From the NCBI GenBank assembly GCA_020353135.1, contig CP070688.1:3754120-3764343 (forward strand): 10,224 nt of DNA. Reading direction: 5' to 3'. Position numbers and translations under genes: made by a program. Below, piece after piece: positions 5,777 through 10,224 of the stretch (the first letter of the stretch is position 1; each line of letters begins with the position of its first letter). The notes below the pieces were generated by a model. It had not been told where the DNA came from and ran no database searches. It saw nothing but the letters and a program-made list of their open reading frames with translations. Source of the DNA: Chloroflexota bacterium. GTDB taxonomy: Bacteria; Chloroflexota; Anaerolineae; Promineifilales; Promineifilaceae.

Positions 5777-6505
5777 ATGTGCAAAAAGAGATATCTAGTT
5801 GTTTTGCTATTGCTGACGGCGATTCTCACGGTCACCGCCTGCAATGCTAATATCGTCGACGGATCAGGTGATCTGATCACCGAGACGAGGGAGGTCAGTG
5901 GTTTTGACAGCATAGACTTGAGTGGATCGGGTGAAGTGATTGTCACCCAAGGTGGCAGCGAGTCCCTCACTGTCGAAACCGACGACAATGTCATGGAGCA
6001 CGTCGAGACGGAAGTGCGGGGTGGGACGCTGCATCTCGGCTTTGAGGAAGGGCTCAACCTGATCGATCCCACCCGGCTCATCTTCACCGTGGGCGTTGAC
6101 GACTTGTCGGAATTGAGAATCTCAGGCTCGGGAGATTTTGAAGCAGACAGTGTGGACACGGATCGATTTAATGTCACCGTGAGTGGTTCCGGAGATGTTC
6201 AGATAGGCGACCTGATGGCGGATTCTGTGGAAGCGAGGATCAGTGGATCGGGTGATGTCGATCTGGCCGGCGAAGCAACGACGCAGGACGTGACCATTAG
6301 TGGCTCGGGTAAGTATCGCGCTGGAGATTTAGCCAGCGAATCGGTCGAGGTAAGCATCAGCGGATCTGGGAACGCTACCGTCTGGGCCACTGAATCGCTG
6401 GATTCCAACATCAGCGGAAGCGGCACCGTCAATTACTATGGCCGGCCGTCGATCAACAGTTCCGGAAGCGGTTCCGGACAGATCAATAACCTGGGCGAGA
6501 AGTAA
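5777..6505 (+). CDS. Lipoprotein with GIN-type (DUF2807) SGSG beta-helix
   Basis: The 242-residue protein starts with a signal peptide (KKR, then a hydrophobic run) and a lipobox VTAC with the lipidated cysteine at C22. It is therefore expected to be anchored on the outer face of the cytoplasmic membrane. The mature part matches the head GIN domain once labelled putative auto-transporter adhesin (DUF2807). It contains the motif (V/I/L)SGSG at residues 49, 116, 136, 156, 175, 195, 213 and 229, with steps of about 16-20 residues in the second half, as expected for turns of a right-handed beta-helix. The function of the family is not established; surface binding or envelope stress roles have been suggested. 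The codons of the SGSG repeats vary (AGT, TCA, AGC, TCC), so these are old protein repeats rather than recent DNA duplications. A good ribosome site GGAGG (5765-5769) lies 7 bases before the ATG. The gene follows the large regulator after 52 bp and could be its target or be cotranscribed. Confidence 0.88.
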   Translation: MCKKRYLVVLLLLTAILTVTACNANIVDGSGDLITETREVSGFDSIDLSGSGEVIVTQGGSESLTVETDDNVMEHVETEVRGGTLHLGFEEGLNLIDPTRLIFTVGVDDLSELRISGSGDFEADSVDTDRFNVTVSGSGDVQIGDLMADSVEARISGSGDVDLAGEATTQDVTISGSGKYRAGDLASESVEVSISGSGNATVWATESLDSNISGSGTVNYYGRPSINSSGSGSGQINNLGEK

Positions 6506-6580
6506 GCGTCCTGCTCAAGGCCCTCTTCTTCCGCGAACAACCAGTGTAACAGGCCTGTTCGCCAAGGATTGGCCTGCATT

Positions 6581-6620
6581 GCCGGTACCTGGAAGCAAGC
6601 GACGGCCTCCAGGTACCGGC
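6581..6620. repeat. Perfect 13-bp inverted repeat, strong hairpin between lipoprotein and SRPBCC genes
   Basis: GCCGGTACCTGGA (6581-6593) and TCCAGGTACCGGC (6608-6620) are exact reverse complements around a 14-base loop. The stem is G+C rich and would fold strongly in RNA. A T4 run follows only 10 bases later (6631-6634), so it is not a textbook intrinsic terminator. It may still end or protect the lipoprotein message, which stops 75 bases upstream. A smaller hairpin GCCAA-GGA-TTGGC lies just before it at 6561-6573. Confidence 0.6.
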
Positions 6621-6725
6621 TCGACAGAGATTTTGGAGATTGAATCTTCACGGATATCATCGGCGTATTAATCAACGAGCCGGCAACACGAATTCGCCTG
6701 GCCTTATAGCGCGAGGAGGTATCTG

Positions 6726-7151
6726 ATGGAGATGAATGGCACGACGGTAATCGGCCGGCCCGTCGAAACCGTGTTCGCCTACGTAATCGACGTGAAGAAT
6801 GACGTTCACTGGCGCAACGGCGTCGACGGGTCGGGGTTACGCTCGGGCGAACCGCTTGGCGAAGGATCGGTCGGCTACTTCCGTGCTGGAAACCAGGAAA
6901 TCGAGTGGCGGGTGGTTTCATACGTCCCCTACGAAAGCATAGATTGGGAATTGCTGGGCGGCCCCTTCGTGGGAACGGGTGGCTATCGGGTCAAGCCCGT
7001 CGAGGGTGGCACTCAATTCACTTTGGTTTCTGGCGTCGAACCCTCTGGCGCTTACAAGCTGCTGGGACCGCTGTTCGCCTGGATGGGCCGGCGCCGCAAC
7101 CAGGCTGATGTCGAGAAGCTGCGCGCGATCTTGGAATCGACAGCGGAGTAA
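6726..7151 (+). CDS. SRPBCC-superfamily small protein
   Basis: The 141-residue protein has the START/Bet v 1-like helix-grip layout. A first strand and helix contain GRPVETVFAYVIDVKNDVHW (10-29), a pattern typical of polyketide cyclase/dehydrase-like and CoxG-like SRPBCC proteins. The strands GEPLGEGSVGYFRAGNQEIEW (41-61) and GTQFTLVSGVEP (95-106) follow, and the C-terminal helix from about 108 to 137 closes the cavity. Such proteins bind hydrophobic ligands; this one shows no catalytic signature that I can name, so the ligand is unknown. The start is well supported by a consensus AGGAGGT (6714-6720), with 6 bases between the AGGAGG core and the ATG. It stands alone, separated from the lipoprotein gene by 220 bp with a strong hairpin, and converges on the DUF2277 gene. 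Confidence 0.85.
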   Translation: MEMNGTTVIGRPVETVFAYVIDVKNDVHWRNGVDGSGLRSGEPLGEGSVGYFRAGNQEIEWRVVSYVPYESIDWELLGGPFVGTGGYRVKPVEGGTQFTLVSGVEPSGAYKLLGPLFAWMGRRRNQADVEKLRAILESTAE

Positions 7152-7274
7152 ATCCAGCGCTCATTTTTCAACGCCACGGCCAGAGCACCGCTTCTAGCAG
7201 GCTTCACGTATCAACTCCTGCCAGTGATTCAGTGCTTGTTTCTCGCGCTTATATCCCCGCCTGTTTCGTCATGA

Positions 7275-7556
7275 TCACGACTCTGTTCCCTTAGAAAACC
7301 TCTGAGCTGAACGCGCGCGGGCTCTGGTCGCCTCCTCTTCGCGGTTTTTCGGCCGTGCGCTCGTCTCAAGCGAATTCAGCAGGCCCCTGGTGACCTCTGC
7401 CACCTGCTCAACCGCAGCAAAGAAGGCGTCTTCATTCGCTTTTGACGGCTTGCTGAAGCCGCTTACCTTTCGTACGAACTGTAAGGACGCCGCCCGAATC
7501 TCGTCGTCAGTTGCCGGTGGCTCGAAATTGTACAGGGTCTTGATGTTTCTACACAC
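7275..7556 (-). CDS. DUF2277 family protein
   Basis: This 93-residue protein begins (M)CRNIKTLYNFEPPATDDEIRAA, followed by FVRKVSGFSKPSKANE, both diagnostic of DUF2277. It then has a helical segment EQVAEVTRGLLNSL and a basic Arg/Lys-rich tail that includes the typical TSARPKNREEEATRARARSAQRF. The length equals the family norm. The start codon is GTG at 7556, supported by GAGGGA six bases upstream and by the conserved CRNIKTL N-terminus directly after it. The biochemical role of the family is unknown. The gene is transcribed towards the SRPBCC gene, with 123 bp between their ends and no obvious bidirectional terminator. A weak minus-strand promoter (TTGACG 7754-7749, TAGAAG 7731-7726, 17-bp spacer) could serve it, leaving a leader of about 160 bases. 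Confidence 0.88.
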   Translation of the reverse strand: MCRNIKTLYNFEPPATDDEIRAASLQFVRKVSGFSKPSKANEDAFFAAVEQVAEVTRGLLNSLETSARPKNREEEATRARARSAQRFSKGTES

Positions 7557-7932
7557 AGGCGTTCCCTCAAATCGTTAATCGCCGGTTCAGTCGGAATTAG
7601 CCCGATTGTTTCCTATTTTGTCGAGCATTACAAATCCTTGCTCACAACAGAAAGAGGCCGGCCGTCGAGAGCCTCTGAAAGCTTCTTCACACCCAAGCCA
7701 GTTTGTCTCCAATTGGCCGATATTGCTTCTAACCGAAAGCACCAAAAACGTCAATTATCACTTATAATATGCGGGTGCCTGTAACGCCACTGCCAGGTGA
7801 TATGCATGTCGAAAACAACGGTCAAAACAGTCAGTTGGCCATACGGAATTCAACGGCGCTCTGGATGGGCATTTTCATCGCTCGCGCCGGATGGAGCACC
7901 CCTGTGCCAAGCGTGAATCAATCTAGGAGATC
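7557..7932. other. 376-bp intergenic region between DUF2277 and the DmdA-like gene
   Basis: The stretch separates two divergent genes. From the left it holds the GAGGGA ribosome site of DUF2277, a weak minus-strand promoter candidate, and a short hairpin AGAGGC/GCCTCT (7653-7658 with 7671-7676). An A+T-rich segment around 7741-7770 ends in TATAAT, and a small ORF reaches the next gene. I see no tRNA, repeat family or 11-bp direct repeat here. Confidence 0.6.
7763..7768 (+). promoter_or_regulatory. TATAAT -10 box before the DmdA-like operon
   Basis: A perfect TATAAT at 7763-7768 lies in an A+T-rich stretch that contrasts with the surrounding sequence. No convincing -35 is visible 16-18 bp upstream. 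Transcription would start near 7775, which is the first base of an in-frame GTG of the small ORF. The leader to the DmdA-like start would be about 160 bases. Confidence 0.45.
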
Positions 7933-7936
7933 ATGA
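7769..7936 (+). CDS. Candidate small ORF (53-55 residues) overlapping the DmdA-like start
   Basis: An open frame runs from ATG 7769 (or GTG 7775, or ATG 7802) to TGA 7934-7936. That stop overlaps the first ATG of the DmdA-like gene as ATGA. The product would begin MRVPVTPLPGDMHVENN, with one moderately hydrophobic stretch ALWMGIFIARAGW. I recognise no family. The coupling overlap and the TATAAT box exactly at its 5' end favour translation. The short length, the lack of a well-spaced ribosome site and the absence of known homologues argue against it. The ATG at 7769 would fall upstream of the predicted transcription start, so the GTG at 7775 (leaderless) or the ATG at 7802 is more plausible. 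Confidence 0.25.
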   Translation: MRVPVTPLPGDMHVENNGQNSQLAIRNSTALWMGIFIARAGWSTPVPSVNQSRRS

Positions 7937-9105
7937 TGGACAAGCCAGAAAAATCCCAGAAACGAAGCAAGAAGCCAAGATTAATCAGCTTTCGCATTCG
8001 GAAATCTCCCTATTTTGAAGCTACCGAGCGTTACGGGTGCAGAGCCTATACGACCTACAACAACATGTACCTGCCGCTGGTATACGAGGACCTGGTCAGC
8101 GACTATTGGTACATCAAGGACGGCGTAACTTTATGGGATGTGGGCTGCCAACGACAGGTTGAGATTACGGGTCTGGACGCCTTCACCTTTCTCCAGCATT
8201 TAACCCCGCGAAACCTGGCCCAGTTTGAAGTTGGCCAATGCAAATATATCGCGCTTACGACAGAGAAGGGCGGCGTTCTTAATGACCCCGTAGCCTCACG
8301 TCTGGGAGAGAATCACTTCTGGCTCTCGATAGCCGACCGGGATATCTGGCTCTGGGCGAGGGGACTCGCCGCCGGCATGCAGATGCAAGTGACCATTCAG
8401 GAGCCGGACGTTTCGCCGTTGGCTGTGCAAGGGCCAAAATCGTTCGACGTCGTGGCTGATTTGTTCGGCGATTGGGTCCGAAAACTGAAGTACTTCTGGT
8501 TCCAGGAAACGGAGTTGGAAGGCATTCCGCTTATTCTTGCCCGATCGGGCTGGAGCAAGCAAGGCGGCTATGAGCTATATCTCCGAGATGGACGATATGG
8601 AGATAGGCTGTGGGAGATCGTCATGGAAGCCGGCCGGCCGTATGATATCAAACCGGCCACGCCATCATGGATTGAGCGGATCGAGAGTGGTCTACTGAAT
8701 TACTGGGAAGACGTAAACGAAAGCACCAACCCCTATGAAGTTGGCCTGGGGAAGTTTGTTGACCTCGATCAAGAAGTCGATTTCATCGGCAAAGAGGCGC
8801 TGAAGAAGATCAAGGCGGCTGGCATAAAACGGAAATTGGTGGGAATGGAGATGCACTCAGAACCCCTGGCCCAGCAAACCGAATACTGGACGGTTGAATG
8901 GAATGGCCGGCCGGTTGGCGCGATAACGAGCGCCGTCTATTCGCCAGATTTGGACAAGAATATCGCCCTGGCTATGGTTGTCATCGAATGCGCTGATGTG
9001 GGAATGGAATTGGTGGTTGACATGAAAGAGGCGAAAGTCGACGCAACCGTGACTCAGTTGCCATTCATCGACAACCGCGAAAAAGTACTGCGTGGGCTCA
9101 TCTAA
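7933..9105 (+). CDS. DmdA-like tetrahydrofolate-dependent demethylase (GcvT/aminomethyltransferase fold)
   Basis: The 390-residue protein follows the DMSP demethylase (DmdA) pattern along its length. It has SFRIRKSPYF (19-28) and AYTTYNNMYLP (38-48), then DYWYIKDGVTLWDVGCQRQVEI (57-78) and TPRNL (91-95). VLNDPVASRLG (115-125) keeps the aspartate of the T-protein folate site. Further motifs are EPDVSPLAVQGPKS (157-170), LARSGWSKQGGYELY (202-216), WIERIESGLLNY (246-257) and the C-terminal GcvT domain from about 295. DmdA is known to transfer a methyl group from DMSP to tetrahydrofolate, giving methylmercaptopropionate. The substrate here is inferred; a related methylated compound or methoxy-aromatic acid remains possible. 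The Lys/Arg-rich first 16 residues are an extra tail. AGGAGA (7925-7930) is 5 bases from a second ATG at 7936 and only 2 from 7933, so 7936 may be the real start. An acyl-CoA synthetase gene follows after 32 bp. Confidence 0.82.
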   Translation: MMDKPEKSQKRSKKPRLISFRIRKSPYFEATERYGCRAYTTYNNMYLPLVYEDLVSDYWYIKDGVTLWDVGCQRQVEITGLDAFTFLQHLTPRNLAQFEVGQCKYIALTTEKGGVLNDPVASRLGENHFWLSIADRDIWLWARGLAAGMQMQVTIQEPDVSPLAVQGPKSFDVVADLFGDWVRKLKYFWFQETELEGIPLILARSGWSKQGGYELYLRDGRYGDRLWEIVMEAGRPYDIKPATPSWIERIESGLLNYWEDVNESTNPYEVGLGKFVDLDQEVDFIGKEALKKIKAAGIKRKLVGMEMHSEPLAQQTEYWTVEWNGRPVGAITSAVYSPDLDKNIALAMVVIECADVGMELVVDMKEAKVDATVTQLPFIDNREKVLRGLI

Positions 9106-9137
9106 GCATAGCGACTCGTACGCCGGGAGGGCAACAC

Positions 9138-10224
9138 ATGTCGTTTGAGCGTCTTCTGAAACCGCGTTCTATTGCCGTATTCGGCGGCGCGCAGGCGCAA
9201 GAAGTGCTGCGCCAGAGCGATCGCATGGGCTACCAGGGGGAGATCTGGCCCGTCCATCCCAAGAAGACGGTGATCCTGGGGCGCAAGGTTTACCGCTCAG
9301 TCCAGGAACTACCGGGAAGCCCTGATGCAGCATACGTAGGCGTAAATCGCCACCTTACCGTTGAGATCGTCAGAGATCTTGCCGCAAGGGGCGCAGGCGG
9401 CGCGATCTGCTATGCCACCGGATTCACCGAGGCCGGTGAGGAAGGCGCCGAGCTCGAGGCGCAACTTCTGGCGGCCTCGGGCGATATGCCCCTGGTCGGG
9501 CCGAATTGTTATGGGCTGCTCAACTATCTCGATGGGGCGATGCTCTGGCCAGATCAACAAGGCGGCCGGCGAGTCCCCGAGGGCGTGGCCATCATCACCA
9601 TGTCGTCGAATGTGGGTTTCAATCTCACCATGCAGCGGCGCGGTCTGCCCATCGCCTACATGATCTCACTGGGCAACAAGCTGAAGTTCGATCTACATGA
9701 TGCGATTAGCACTTTCGCACAGGAGGACCGTGTCACGGTGTTGGGTCTCTATGTGGAAACGCTAACCGACCCGATGGCCTTCCAGGAAGCGGTGAACGTC
9801 GCCCGAGAGTTGGGCAAACCTATCGTGGCCATCAAGACCGGCCGCTCCGAGGTGGCAAAAAAAATGGTCGTGTCGCATACGGCCTCGCTGGCCGGCTCCG
9901 ACGTTCTTATTAGCGCCCTGTTCGAGCGCCTTGGCGTGGCTCGCGTTTACTCTCTAGAAGCCCTCGTGGAAGCGCTAAAGGTGCTGCACATTCTGGGTCC
10001 ACTGGACGGCGGCCGAATTGGGGCCATGAGCAGCTCGGGCGGCGATCTGGCGCTTCTCGCCGACGCTATGGGCCCAAGTCTGTCCATGCCTCCCTTGTCA
10101 AAAAAGGTAACTCAACATCTTCAGGCCAGGATACATGAGCGGATGGTAGCCGCCAATCCGTTCGATTTCCAGATGTTCGATTGGAATGACGAAGAGCGGC
10201 TGGCCGATCACTTCACCGCCTTTT
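9138..10224 (+). CDS. NDP-forming acyl-CoA synthetase, 3' part outside window
   Basis: The frame is open from ATG 9138 to the window edge (362 complete codons). The ribosome site GGGAGG (9125-9130) lies 7 bases upstream. Residues 5-95 form the CoA-binding Rossmann domain, starting LLKPRSIAVFGGA and GYQGEIWPVHPKK. GPNCYG at 121-126 is the usual succinyl-CoA-ligase-like motif. YVETLTD, with E207, and SHTASLAGSD, with the phosphorylated histidine H247, complete the alpha-subunit core. Family members (acetate-CoA ligase, ADP-forming type) make acyl-CoA from a carboxylic acid, CoA and ATP through a phosphohistidine. Fused forms are about 700 residues with an ATP-grasp domain at the C-terminus, which would lie beyond this window. 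The N-terminal loop after FGGA is shorter than in the usual VIGAS-type sequences. Downstream of a DmdA-like enzyme, the likely substrate is the demethylated acid, for example methylmercaptopropionate; that is inference. Confidence 0.9.
   Translation, partial: MSFERLLKPRSIAVFGGAQAQEVLRQSDRMGYQGEIWPVHPKKTVILGRKVYRSVQELPGSPDAAYVGVNRHLTVEIVRDLAARGAGGAICYATGFTEAGEEGAELEAQLLAASGDMPLVGPNCYGLLNYLDGAMLWPDQQGGRRVPEGVAIITMSSNVGFNLTMQRRGLPIAYMISLGNKLKFDLHDAISTFAQEDRVTVLGLYVETLTDPMAFQEAVNVARELGKPIVAIKTGRSEVAKKMVVSHTASLAGSDVLISALFERLGVARVYSLEALVEALKVLHILGPLDGGRIGAMSSSGGDLALLADAMGPSLSMPPLSKKVTQHLQARIHERMVAANPFDFQMFDWNDEERLADHFTAF

Noticed and set aside
5116..6177. Long minus-strand open frame (353 codons) across the end of the large regulator and the start of the lipoprotein gene
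   Set aside because: It is antisense to two well-supported genes, spans their boundary and shows low-complexity Ser/Pro/Val sequence that resembles no family. It is a by-product of codon bias.
7933..9105. Glycine cleavage system T-protein
   Set aside because: No gcvH or gcvP genes are nearby, and the motifs WDVGCQRQVEI, EPDVSPLAVQGPKS and RSGWSKQGGYE fit the DmdA-like branch better than housekeeping GcvT.

Overview
The window looks like a chromosomal segment of a free-living bacterium, most likely a member of the Chloroflexota (Anaerolineae-like). That is an inference from content, not from a marker gene. It rests on a very large MalT-type STAND ATPase that ends in a SARP/BTAD domain instead of a LuxR helix-turn-helix, a DUF2277 gene, a GIN-domain lipoprotein, a G+C content in the mid-to-high fifties judged by eye, and a striking excess of the palindrome CGGCCG. 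There are no rRNA, tRNA, transposase, phage or CRISPR genes.

Left part (1-1474, minus strand). A stand-alone SARP-like activator (BTAD protein) lies upstream of a gene that is open at the left edge and encodes a small helical, phasin-like protein. Between them, just before the phasin-like gene, GTAACT occurs three times at an exact 11-bp period. The last copy sits 7-8 bp before a good -10 box. This is the promoter architecture known for SARP regulators in Streptomyces, so the activator probably controls its neighbour.

Divergent region and middle (1475-5724, plus strand). Back-to-back extended -10 promoters and two diverged 60-bp copies of an imperfect palindromic repeat precede a crotonase-fold gene that lacks both hydratase glutamates but keeps a PaaG-type aspartate. 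About 35 bp later comes the 1075-residue STAND/TPR/BTAD regulator. Its C-terminal quarter is a paralogue of the stand-alone SARP protein; I count 40 of 80 identical residues in the winged-helix part. Its reading frame begins at TTG right after an in-frame TGA, and an ATGA overlap with the crotonase gene starts an 11-codon mini-ORF in that same frame.

Next (5777-7556). A lipoprotein with a repetitive SGSG beta-helix (GIN domain) follows. After a strong 13-bp inverted repeat comes a small SRPBCC protein with a consensus ribosome binding site. A DUF2277 gene with a GTG start runs convergent to it.

Right part (7557-10224). A 376-bp gap holds a TATAAT promoter and a candidate 53-55-codon small ORF. 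The ORF overlaps the start of a DmdA-like, tetrahydrofolate-dependent demethylase of the GcvT fold. An NDP-forming acyl-CoA synthetase follows 32 bp later and runs off the right edge. The pair suggests demethylation of a small methylated compound, possibly dimethylsulfoniopropionate (DMSP), followed by CoA activation of the acid product.
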